From contig JANQLS010000085.1 of assembly GCA_028280485.1 (NCBI GenBank), positions 186,001 through 250,000 of the forward strand: a DNA stretch of 64,000 bases. The letters are read 5' to 3'. A model generated the notes under the pieces. The model searched no databases, was not told the origin of the DNA, and saw only the letters and a list, made by a program, of their open reading frames with translations. Every line of letters begins with the position of its first letter. Position 1 is the first letter of the stretch. The translations under genes were made by a program, and so were the position numbers. Shown here piece after piece: positions 25,027-32,459 of this stretch. This DNA is from Planctomycetota bacterium (GTDB taxonomy: Bacteria > Planctomycetota > UBA8108 > JACQVS01).

Positions 25027-25926
25027 TCAGAGTTGGGGGAGGACTTCAGCTAGAATTTGCTGAAGTTGCCTAGGAACTTTAGTTCCGGACGGTGGGAGGG
25101 ATAAGCGAAGCTGAAAAGGCGAGATTTCTTTCCACCTACGGCCTTCGTTGAGATCGAAGATGTCTTGAGCGAAGGGGCCGGTGTATTTCTTAATTCCCTT
25201 GAGGTTGAGAGTGTACCTCGCGCCCTTCGTGAGCTTAGACGTCGAGAACCTAATTTCAGCAAAAACGGGCTTTCCTTCGATCAAGCTAACGGTTTTTGGT
25301 TTTGAGATGATCGGCTCGCGGCGATTAGTTCCAGTGACCTTGTTCTTACTGAGCTTATAAAACTTTTTGATTCGAATTTTGGCGACTCTTAAATCTTTCG
25401 GGGCGTAAGAAAAGATCGTCTTGAGGGATTTTCCCTTTTTGGATTTCCCTTTGGCGTACTCTTTTACTCCGATGAGGCTACCGGGGAGCTTACCTTGAAG
25501 GGTGAAAACGGTTTGATCTTTAAGAATGTCTTTTGTGTGTTTAAGATTTGAAAGTTGAACTCTGACTGCAGAAAGGGGCTGTTTCAGCTTCTTTTTTTTC
25601 AATACGCTCACGATTTGCAGAAGAAATAGCTCGCGGGAGGTATCGGCTTTTTTGAACTTAAGTATTTCCTTTGCTAGTTCAAATGCCAATAGGTTGGGAA
25701 CCAATGTGGATTTGATTTCTAAATCGGATTCTTGAGTAGCGTCGCGAAGTTTTTCTAAATCTCTCACGTAAACCTTCGCGACGGCTTGCAACTTTTTAAG
25801 GTCGAAGGTGGGTTGATCCGCAATTTTGAGTTCAGCTTTAAGTGAAGAAGCTGAGCTTAAAAGGATCATGACGCAGACCCCTATTCCCAAAAGAGATCTA
25901 TTGAGTTTTGTTGGCTGAATTGTCAT
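25027..25926 (-). CDS. Secreted lysine-rich protein of unknown function
   Basis: 299 residues with a clear Sec signal peptide ('LLGIGVCVMILLSSASSLKAE', cleavage near residue 31). The mature protein is rich in Lys and Leu. It begins with helices ('FDLKKLQAVAKVYVRDLEKLRDA', 'LLAFELAKEILKF') and continues as an apparently all-beta region ('VRVQLSNLKHTKDILKDQTVFTL', 'RVAKIRIKKFYKLSKNKVTG', 'TKGARYTLNLKGIKKYTGPFAQDIF'). The C-terminus is 'SPFQLRLSLPPSGTKVPRQLQQILAEVLP'. No catalytic motif or cysteine framework is visible. Immediate neighbours give no clue. I do not recognise the family. A periplasmic or surface structural protein is possible. Confidence 0.6.
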   Translation of the reverse strand: MTIQPTKLNRSLLGIGVCVMILLSSASSLKAELKIADQPTFDLKKLQAVAKVYVRDLEKLRDATQESDLEIKSTLVPNLLAFELAKEILKFKKADTSRELFLLQIVSVLKKKKLKQPLSAVRVQLSNLKHTKDILKDQTVFTLQGKLPGSLIGVKEYAKGKSKKGKSLKTIFSYAPKDLRVAKIRIKKFYKLSKNKVTGTNRREPIISKPKTVSLIEGKPVFAEIRFSTSKLTKGARYTLNLKGIKKYTGPFAQDIFDLNEGRRWKEISPFQLRLSLPPSGTKVPRQLQQILAEVLPQL

Positions 25927-26061
25927 ATGAATGAGTGGCTTGAAGACCGAATGAAACCCGTGCGTAGGTTTTGACTCTCAAGGGAGTGAAATATTCGATA
26001 TTTTATTCGGTTTTTAGAGGAAATGCGATTTTGTTGTCCTACCTACCATTTGTTATTTGTT

Positions 26062-26089
26062 GTAGCCGAATTTGTAAAAATTTGGCCAG
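26062..26089. repeat. Degenerate copy of the GTAGCCGAATTT palindrome
   Basis: The sequence GTAGCCGAATTTG...AATTTGGCCAGC matches the perfect hairpin at 51888-51915 with three or so substitutions in the right arm. It lies about 135 bases upstream of the start of the secreted-protein gene and 70 bases from another repeat, in a 439-base gap (25927-26365) that contains no gene I can support. Confidence 0.6.
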
Positions 26090-26156
26090 CAAACGAGTCC
26101 GTCTTAAAATGACACCTGTAACGCCACACCCTCATGGGGGTGAATATTGCGTAACT

Positions 26157-26220
26157 CATTAACTAGCCCGAAGCGCTAGCGAGGGGTGCCTCCCTCGCTA
26201 GCGCTTCGGGCTAGTTAATG
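26157..26220. repeat. Perfect 29-base inverted repeat, 'TTAACTAGCCCGAAGCG' family
   Basis: Two perfect 29-base arms (26157-26185 and 26192-26220) are separated by six bases (GTGCCT). Each arm has the core TTAACTAGCCCGAAGCGCTAGCGAGGG in its own orientation, and each contains the short palindrome CGCTAGCG. A related, diverged pair is at 1089-1246. Perfect arms suggest recent insertion or strong constraint. There is no T-run, so it is not a standard terminator. No open reading frame is involved. Confidence 0.85.
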
Positions 26221-26264
26221 GGGGCATTTGAATATAGATGGTGAGTTTTAGATCTTTCTGAAAC

Positions 26265-26310
26265 TAAAAAACCCTGGGAACAAACCAAATAGGTTGTTTC
26301 CAGGGTTTTG
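26265..26310 (-). terminator. Terminator of the two response-regulator genes
   Basis: On the minus strand the stem AAAACCCTGG(A)AACAACC pairs with GGTTTGTTCCCAGGGTTTT around a short ATTT loop, followed by a run of Ts (AAAAAA at 26266-26271 on the plus strand). It lies 56 bases after the stop codon of the gene ending at 26366. The other side also has a TTTT run, so it may work in both directions. Confidence 0.75.
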
Positions 26311-26365
26311 ATTTCGAATTAGGAATTTTACAGAATGTCTATAGCAAGGTGATGAGACTCACTCT

Positions 26366-27142
26366 CTACTCGGGAGGATCTGATTTGGGATCTTCCTCCT
26401 TATCAGATTCCTTCTTATCTTTTTGTTGATCTTCTGGATCACTGAGCAACTCGTCTAAATCGAATTCTTCTAAGTCTCCTTCGATGACGAATTTTGCGGC
26501 TCTCGCCATCAGTTCATTGTGAGTGTCGATATTCAATCGTTCTTTAATATCTTTTCGATGAGAATCGACAGTCTTTGGGCTGATTCCTAATTTCTTAGCG
26601 ATCTGTTCTGTCGTCTTGCCAAAACCTAAGAGGACGTAAACTTCTCTTTGCCTCTTGGTCAAAGGTTCTAGATCACTATTTTTGTTTTCTTCTGTCCCGG
26701 GGTGAGTACGTCTGGCATATCTCCGATTGGCCTCTTTTTGCATGGCCTTACTGAGATAAACTTCCCCGGTCGAGATAACATCTAAAGCTTTTAAGACTTC
26801 AGATGGATTACTATCTTTCATGATGTAACCGTCGGCCCCTGCTTCCAGTGCTTTTTGGGCAAACAGGCTCTCATCTCTATGAGACAGCATTAAAATTTTA
26901 ATTTCAGGGTGGTTGTACCTAATCTTTCTGACCAACTGCATCCCTGCAGTTTTCTCGTTGCCAAACGCTAAATCAACGATCGCGATGTCAGGATTAGAAT
27001 CACGAATCTCTGTGTGAGCTTCTTCTATTGTTACAGCTTGTCCACAGACTTCATAAGATCCGTTAGAGTTGATGAGACTGACAAGTCCGCCTAGTAGGAT
27101 GGGGTGATCATCCGTGAGGAAAACACGAGCTTTTTGAATCAT
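26366..27142 (-). CDS. NarL/LuxR-type response regulator with acidic tail
   Basis: 258 residues. The receiver domain (~5-122) has the acidic pair D11/D12 ('LTDDHPILLGGL'), phosphoacceptor Asp57 ('DIAIVDLAF'), Ser87 ('LMLSHRD') and Lys109 ('GYIMKD'). The C-terminal LuxR/GerE helix-turn-helix (~160-222) reads 'LTKRQREVYVLLGFGKTTEQIAKKLGISPKTVDSHRKDIKERL'. Unusually, a ~35-residue acidic/charged tail follows ('DLEEFDLDELLSDPEDQQKDKKESDKEEDPKSDPPE', described by composition: Asp/Glu/Lys-rich). It is 18 bases downstream of a second regulator of the same type and shares its overall layout, so the pair probably arose by duplication. The cognate kinase is not adjacent; the nearest kinase here is the hybrid at 29419-31293, which carries its own receiver. 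Confidence 0.9.
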   Translation of the reverse strand: MIQKARVFLTDDHPILLGGLVSLINSNGSYEVCGQAVTIEEAHTEIRDSNPDIAIVDLAFGNEKTAGMQLVRKIRYNHPEIKILMLSHRDESLFAQKALEAGADGYIMKDSNPSEVLKALDVISTGEVYLSKAMQKEANRRYARRTHPGTEENKNSDLEPLTKRQREVYVLLGFGKTTEQIAKKLGISPKTVDSHRKDIKERLNIDTHNELMARAAKFVIEGDLEEFDLDELLSDPEDQQKDKKESDKEEDPKSDPPE

Positions 27143-27160
27143 CAGCTAGAACCTCCATGC

Positions 27161-27829
27161 TCAGTTGAAATCTTCCTCATCGAGCACATACTTCACGGCC
27201 CGCGTTACCAATTCGGCGTGATTGGCGACCTCTAATTTCCTCCTGATATTAGTTCGGTGCGCTTCGATCGTCTTTGGTGAACGGTGAAGTTGTTGAGCGA
27301 TGTTGATAGTCGAGTTGCCTCCGCCTATGAGTCTGAAGATTTCAAGTTCTCTATTTGTCAGACTTTGAATACCAGATTTTGGCTTTTTATCCCCGTATCC
27401 ATCCAAAATCTGTCGAGTCATCGCAGGACTTGTATAGCGTCCCCCGTCCCGTACGACTCGTACTGCGTTGAGCACTTCTTGGGATTTCTCTCCTTTCATT
27501 ATGTAGCCGTGTGCACCGGCGGTGAATGATCGCTCTGCGTAAAGTTTTTCATCTCGAAATGAGATGACTAAAATTTTGAGTTCAGGAAGATGGATTCTCA
27601 ATTCTCGAATGAGATCCAATCCCCCCATTTTGTTGAGTGATAAATCGATTGTGGCAAGATCCGGCTTGTGCTCTTTCATTTCTTTAAGAGCTTCTTCTGC
27701 AGTCTTTGCCTGCCCACACACAAACATATCATGCTCGTCGTCGATAAGTTTTACGATCCCATCGGCAACGATGGGATGGTCATCAACAACATAAACTTTT
27801 GTATAAGACGTTTCGGTAATAGGAGCCAT
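27161..27829 (-). CDS. NarL/LuxR-type response regulator
   Basis: 222 residues. The receiver domain has D16/D17 ('VVDDHPIVADGIVKL'), phosphoacceptor Asp62 ('DLATIDLSLNKMGGLDLI'), Ser90 ('LVISFRD') and Lys112 ('GYIMKGEKS'). The LuxR-type helix-turn-helix (~150-212) reads 'LTNRELEIFRLIGGGNSTINIAQQLHRSPKTIEAHRTNIRRKL'. All receiver residues needed for phosphorylation are present. It is transcribed first in the two-gene operon, 18 bases before its paralogue. GGAGG precedes the ATG at 27829 (GGAGGGGAACCATGG on the minus strand). A 17-base palindrome GTGAATT-AGA-AATTCAC at 27912-27928 in the upstream region may be an operator. Confidence 0.9.
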   Translation of the reverse strand: MAPITETSYTKVYVVDDHPIVADGIVKLIDDEHDMFVCGQAKTAEEALKEMKEHKPDLATIDLSLNKMGGLDLIRELRIHLPELKILVISFRDEKLYAERSFTAGAHGYIMKGEKSQEVLNAVRVVRDGGRYTSPAMTRQILDGYGDKKPKSGIQSLTNRELEIFRLIGGGNSTINIAQQLHRSPKTIEAHRTNIRRKLEVANHAELVTRAVKYVLDEEDFN

Positions 27830-28583
27830 GGTTCCCCTCCAGCTAGATAGTCGTCCATCTCACTCTCTCTTGTCTAAGTGAATAGATAAAAGAGGTTACG
27901 ACCAAATAAAAGTGAATTAGAAATTCACCTCGGGTTCGCTTGTGAACATCCCTCGTCCTGGAACACAAGTTTACCCAATATACAATTGTCCCTGTGTCAT
28001 TCTCTAAAGCAGGCCCTAAAGTAAGACTAGGGTTAAATAGTAATACCTGCTTAGGGAGAAATCTAACTTACGAGTAGTTTCTTTGAGTATAGAATGATGC
28101 GATCCCATACCTACTGAAAACTGGTGGTTGAGAAGGGATCTAATAAGGCAAATAAATTGATCCAGGGTTCCACATTCCCTGAACTTAGCTTTAAATAAAA
28201 GTAGGCTGAGAGAAACCTGACACTAAGACTTCAGAGCTTTTAAATGAATGTGAGTCACTCACAACTACCAGTAGTGCTCACGGGTCTCAATGTCTATTCC
28301 GATATCTTGGATTCCGACTTTGATCGGAACTGATTCTACGGGATTAAAGTAAAGGGATTGGCAGTGTATAAACGGTCTTTAATAATCTTGACCCCTACAT
28401 CGCCTTAAGCTTTTCTCCAATTCTCTCCGGCCCAAATTTTACTCAGCAGTTATTTTCCGTATAGGAACTTTGGTGGGATGTCCTACCAGAACCTTCTGAA
28501 CTGCCTGATATTCTAACCTAAAGAGCTATAAATGTTAATCAATCTTATAGCTATGCTATCTTTGTTATGTAAAGTTGGGTTTG
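27830..28583. other. 754-base divergent intergenic region
   Basis: This lies between the minus-strand regulator pair and the plus-strand methyltransferase. I see short palindromes that could be operators: GTGAATT-AGA-AATTCAC (27912-27928), 83 bases before the regulator start; TGTGAGT-C-ACTCACA (28249-28263); and GGTGGGA-TG-TCCTACC (about 28471-28486). Only very short frames exist (for example 29 codons from 28244). No tRNA or other RNA gene is recognisable. Confidence 0.35.
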
Positions 28584-29390
28584 ATGTCTTTGATTGAAAA
28601 ACTCTACAGCCGTGACTATTACTTAGATGATTGTGAAGGATTCCAAGAGTTTAAAAAGTCTTCTGGGCGCAAACTCTCTCGTAGATTAAAGAAAGTGCTT
28701 CATCTTGCGGCAGTCAAAGCCGGTGAACGGGCGATTGATCTCGGTTGTGGTCGGGGAGAAATTTCTCTTCAGATGGCAAAGCGGGGGGCAAAAGTCTTTG
28801 CCATAGATCCTTCTCCGGCTGCTTTGAACCTCTTAAAAGAAGCCAAACTGGATTGGGAGTCTAAGGAAGAAAGCTTTCTGGATCAACTGCACCTGCTTCA
28901 AGCCGAGGGAACAGCTCTGCCCTTGAAGTCCGAAGGGGTGGATCTCATCATCCTTTCAGATATCGTTGAGCATCTCTATCCAAATCAATTAAGGGCCCTT
29001 CTTAGGGAATGCCATCGAGTACTAAAAACTCAGGGTCGAGTTGTCATTCACACTCAGCCCAACCGTTGGTTGGTGGATTGGACATTCCCGGTCCTCCGTC
29101 GACTCAGTTGGATTTGGGGAGTTTCCCTGCCCAAGGATCTTCGACTTGAAATGAGTGAAGGGGCTGGTCCCGATTACCATGTCAATGAGCTTTCGATGTT
29201 CCGACTGAAGCAATACTTAAAAAAGGCCAATTTTTCGGTGGGGGAAAGTTGGATAGAAGGCAGTTATCCTCTTCACCGAATTTTTGGAGAGGGAAAGCTG
29301 AAGGAATGGATATTAAATCGATTTCGAAAGTCTAACCTTTTAAAGGCTCTTTTAGGGCCGTCTATTTTTGTGTTAGCAATAAAACCCTGA
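28584..29390 (+). CDS. Class I SAM-dependent methyltransferase
   Basis: About 268 residues from the ATG at 28584 (TTG codons at 28575 and 28581 are alternatives). The Methyltransf_11/25 core begins with motif I 'GERAIDLGCGRGEISLQMAKRGAKVFAIDPSPAAL' (split here: 'AIDLGCGRGEISLQMA', 'VFAIDPSP'), continues with 'AEGTALPLKSEGVDLIILSDIVEHL' (motifs II/III) and 'ECHRVLKTQGRVVIHTQPN'. These are typical of UbiG/MenG-like enzymes that methylate small molecules or lipids. The C-terminal ~80 residues ('LSMFRLKQYLKKANFSV') resemble enzymes acting on glycolipids or polysaccharides. It is a single gene, convergent with the histidine kinase, so context does not reveal the substrate. Confidence 0.85.
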   Translation: MSLIEKLYSRDYYLDDCEGFQEFKKSSGRKLSRRLKKVLHLAAVKAGERAIDLGCGRGEISLQMAKRGAKVFAIDPSPAALNLLKEAKLDWESKEESFLDQLHLLQAEGTALPLKSEGVDLIILSDIVEHLYPNQLRALLRECHRVLKTQGRVVIHTQPNRWLVDWTFPVLRRLSWIWGVSLPKDLRLEMSEGAGPDYHVNELSMFRLKQYLKKANFSVGESWIEGSYPLHRIFGEGKLKEWILNRFRKSNLLKALLGPSIFVLAIKP

Positions 29391-29418
29391 TTCTTGCGAT
29401 CGATTCTTGAGCTTACTT

Positions 29419-31293
29419 CTAGAGTTGGCTCACTCGCGTCCATTTGCAGAGTGCGTTGGATAAGACTTTTTTATTGATGGGCTTTCCTAGGAAATCATCC
29501 ATACCAATTTCGAAGCACCGTTGACGATCACTGTCTAGGGTGTTGGCTGTGACTGCGATGATGGGAGTGTGATCTTCTTGATCTTCAATCGATCGGATTT
29601 GAATCGTGGCTTCAAAGCCATCCATTTCAGGCATCGAGAGATCCATCAATATAGCTTCAAAGGAAGTCGTTTTGAAGGAGTTGACAGCTTCGACCCCGTT
29701 TTCAGCTAACTCTACAGTGAAGCCAAGAGTCTCTAGTAACCTCATGGTGACCATTTGATTCACTGGATTGTCTTCAACGAGTAAAACGGGGAGGCAGTCT
29801 TGAGGTTGGACGCTTTGGGATTCAGCCGAATGTGTATTTTGAGCTGAGCTCATTTGGGGATTGGAATTCACTGGGGATTCAGAGGGGGGGCTCAGTTTTA
29901 AGGGAATCGAAAACTCAACTTGAGTGCCTTCACCTTCAGTACTTTCAACATTAATTTCCCCGCCCAGCGACTCGATCATCTTCTTGCAAAGAGTCAGGCC
30001 CATTCCGACTCCAGCAAACTTTTTCGTAGTGGATTGATCGATCTGCGTGAATTTATTGAAGATGAGGGGCAGTTTGTTTCTTGGAATCCCCGTTCCTGTA
30101 TCGGTAACCCTAAAAGTGTAATGACCCTGAGTTTCACTCTCAGTAAAGCTGACGGTGATTTCCCCATTCTCAGTAAATTTGAATGAGTTATTCAAGATTC
30201 TTCTGAGGACCTTGTGAAGGAAATGACAATCACCGATGAAGTCTTGTGCCATCTCAGGAGAACTTTCTATGATGACATTGTTCTGACCTAAATCAATCTC
30301 TTCGAGGGCTTCATCGATGGAATCTTGAATCAGAGTTTTAGGATTAAATACCTCCTCTTCAATTTTCAATTTCTTTCCTTGGAGTAAGGTGAAATCGATG
30401 ATGGCTTCCAAAATACTGGTGAGACTCTTAGAGGAATAACGAATAGTATTTATAAGTTCGATCTGATCTTCTGCCAAATTGTCTGGCTCTAAAAGATCTA
30501 AACTCGCCGTTATACCATTGAGTGGAGTTTTTAGTTCGTGGCTCATATTGGTTAAGAATTCATCTTTAACCAGAGCCAGCCGTTCGAGTTCTACATATTG
30601 GTCCTTTAAGGAATCCGTGATCGATAAAATGCCAATTCGCATTTTATCTAAGGTGATCGACAAGGTTGCGATTTCATCGTTGCCTTTAATGGGGATGGGA
30701 TCGTTGAGTTGGCCTTCTCCTAATCGAATCGCTTCTTTTGCGAGTTTGTGAACGGGCTTAGCGATAAGGAAGTGAAGGACGATGATCAGTAAAATCGAAA
30801 AGAGTATGATGGCTAAGGTCGTATAGAAAATGACTCTCGAGGTGATTTGAGCGATCTTTTCTTGGGCAGCTTGGGTTGAGATTATAAGTCTCACTTTTCC
30901 AATTTTATGAAGGTTATCTATTTGAATTGGAAACGAGAAGACCTCGTGCTCTTTAAATTCAGTTTCACCCTTATTGATAGGATAACTGGCTACCTTGACT
31001 CCATCTTTGTTTTCAATCGACATCCACTCCAGTTCGTTTTCCAAAACCATTGTTTTGGCGTAAGTGGTTAGAACGGGATAGTCCTTAGAAAGTAAGGGCT
31101 CAGATGCAAATGAGGCAGCGGTTTTAGATAAACCGCTACCTCTAATTTTTTGTTCTTCTAACAGAAGCGTGGTGAGCTTTCGCTCAGAATAGATGATCCC
31201 TAGGGCCGCCATTATTAGAGAGCAGGAGGCAATGATAATGGCGATTTTAAAGTTGATACTTTTATGAAATTTTAATTCACCAACCTGAGGCAA
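29419..31293 (-). CDS. Hybrid sensor histidine kinase with C-terminal receiver
   Basis: 624 residues. There are membrane helices at ~15-35 and ~155-178 flanking a ~120-residue extracytoplasmic sensor. A HAMP domain follows (~178-232). The HisKA domain has phospho-acceptor His252 ('NMSHELKTPLNG'). The HATPase_c domain has the N box 'LRRILNNSFKFTENG' (~363-377), G1 'DTGTGI' (398-403), F box 'FNKFTQ' and G2 'GVGMGLTLCKKM'. A Ser/Gln linker leads to a receiver domain with Asp551 ('ILMDLSMPEMDG') and Lys604. All catalytic residues are intact. It lies six bases after a PhnD-like binding lipoprotein gene, so the lipoprotein probably presents a ligand to the sensor domain. The output partner (Hpt/regulator) is not encoded here. 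Confidence 0.92.
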   Translation of the reverse strand: MPQVGELKFHKSINFKIAIIIASCSLIMAALGIIYSERKLTTLLLEEQKIRGSGLSKTAASFASEPLLSKDYPVLTTYAKTMVLENELEWMSIENKDGVKVASYPINKGETEFKEHEVFSFPIQIDNLHKIGKVRLIISTQAAQEKIAQITSRVIFYTTLAIILFSILLIIVLHFLIAKPVHKLAKEAIRLGEGQLNDPIPIKGNDEIATLSITLDKMRIGILSITDSLKDQYVELERLALVKDEFLTNMSHELKTPLNGITASLDLLEPDNLAEDQIELINTIRYSSKSLTSILEAIIDFTLLQGKKLKIEEEVFNPKTLIQDSIDEALEEIDLGQNNVIIESSPEMAQDFIGDCHFLHKVLRRILNNSFKFTENGEITVSFTESETQGHYTFRVTDTGTGIPRNKLPLIFNKFTQIDQSTTKKFAGVGMGLTLCKKMIESLGGEINVESTEGEGTQVEFSIPLKLSPPSESPVNSNPQMSSAQNTHSAESQSVQPQDCLPVLLVEDNPVNQMVTMRLLETLGFTVELAENGVEAVNSFKTTSFEAILMDLSMPEMDGFEATIQIRSIEDQEDHTPIIAVTANTLDSDRQRCFEIGMDDFLGKPINKKVLSNALCKWTRVSQL

Positions 31294-31299
31294 TGGGTG

Positions 31300-32244
31300 T
31301 TAACCCCCAAAGTTTTTAGAACGGCTCATCGCTTGTTGAATGATTTGATAATCTTCCAGCTTTGCCTTTGTCCAACCGGATACTTTCATCGACTTTAATG
31401 CTTCTTCACTCTTAATGTTGATCAATGCGTGGGAGATGGCATTTTTTACCTTCTCATCGAGGTTGGGACTTGAGATCCATGGCTTGGTCACATTGTTGAA
31501 ACTTGCTAATACTCGTAAATTGTTTTGTTTATCTACTTTCTTTAGCGTTCCGCTTTTGACAGCGCCGGCATCGAAATCTCCAATTAACACTGCGTGTGCG
31601 ACTTTGTCGTGTCTTCCCAAGTAATCAAACTTGGAGAAGTCCGAGGCATTGATTTCATTTTTGAGCAAAAGATCCTGACAGAGATAGCGGCCGATTGTTG
31701 ATCTTTTGTCACCAAAGGCGAAGGATTTACCTTTTAGATCACTAAAGGTAAAGATGGAACTGTCGCGACGTACTACGATAGTCCCTTTAAAAGTCTTCTT
31801 ACCTTTTTTAAGTTCCATCGCTAGAAGCCCCACCTTCGGATTGATTTCCTGAGCAAGAAATACAGAAGCAGGCCCTACCCGCATGAAGTCGATTTCACTG
31901 TTGGCGATCGCCTCGAGTGCCTTTTGGTAAGAAGGGATAATTTCTAATTCGATTTTCACCCCGGTTCCGAGTTGAGTACTCACTGCCTTGGTAAGTTCAG
32001 TAACAACGGGATTAAATTTTTTATACATCTCAGTGGGTTTATCTGAGGTGTAGACACCAAATTTTAAAGTTTTGGTGATCTCTAAAGTTGTAGCTTGATC
32101 TTCAGGATTTTGCTCTGATGAATCACCACTTTTCAATGTTGAAGAAATGTTTGAGGCATTGGCCTCCTTATTTTCACACGAAGTCGTTAAGAGAAATAAG
32201 AAAGACAAACATAAACCAATAAATAGGGTGAATACTGTTTTCAT
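31300..32244 (-). CDS. PhnD-like periplasmic binding lipoprotein
   Basis: 314 residues. A lipoprotein signal ends at Cys23 ('LFLLTTSC'). The mature protein fits the phosphate/phosphonate-binding (PhnD, type 2 periplasmic-binding) fold: 'LKFGVYTSDKPTEMYKKFNPVVTELTKAV', 'YQKALEAIANSEIDFMRVGPASVFLA', 'IVVRRDSSIFTFSDLKGKSFAFGDKRSTIGRYL', 'AHAVLIGDFDAGAVKSGTL' (each quoted in part). 'DLKGKxFAFxDxxSTxGxxL' is the ligand-pocket signature. No permease or ATPase genes accompany it. Instead it precedes a hybrid histidine kinase by six bases, so it is best read as a sensory binding protein rather than a transporter component. The ligand is unproven; phosphonate or phosphite-type anions are family precedent. 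Confidence 0.85.
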   Translation of the reverse strand: MKTVFTLFIGLCLSFLFLLTTSCENKEANASNISSTLKSGDSSEQNPEDQATTLEITKTLKFGVYTSDKPTEMYKKFNPVVTELTKAVSTQLGTGVKIELEIIPSYQKALEAIANSEIDFMRVGPASVFLAQEINPKVGLLAMELKKGKKTFKGTIVVRRDSSIFTFSDLKGKSFAFGDKRSTIGRYLCQDLLLKNEINASDFSKFDYLGRHDKVAHAVLIGDFDAGAVKSGTLKKVDKQNNLRVLASFNNVTKPWISSPNLDEKVKNAISHALINIKSEEALKSMKVSGWTKAKLEDYQIIQQAMSRSKNFGG

Positions 32245-32437
32245 TTGTTATGCCAAGCTGCTTAAGAAAGTTTTAGAAGTTAATGATAAATTAGGGGAAT
32301 TTACGAATACTGTATAGTCATTTGATCGACTTTTGTTTGGAAAAGCTTGACCGATATAGCGTTGATATCTAGGTGAATTTAGGTCCAATAAGACTATTAA
32401 GATCGGTTTAAAATCAGGTATTTGAAATCTTGAAATA

Positions 32438-32457
32438 AGTTCCTGTTAACAGGAACT
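32438..32457. repeat. Solitary AGTTCCTGTTAACAGGAACT palindrome
   Basis: A perfect 20-base palindrome placed two bases after the stop codon of the ion transporter gene (minus strand). It equals the first hairpin module of the composite repeats (14178-14202, 55905-55929) without its loop. A degenerate copy lies at 62944-62966. It may act as an mRNA 3' end stabiliser, although no U-run follows. The rest of the gap 32245-32459 is AT-rich. Confidence 0.7.
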
Positions 32458-32459
32458 CA

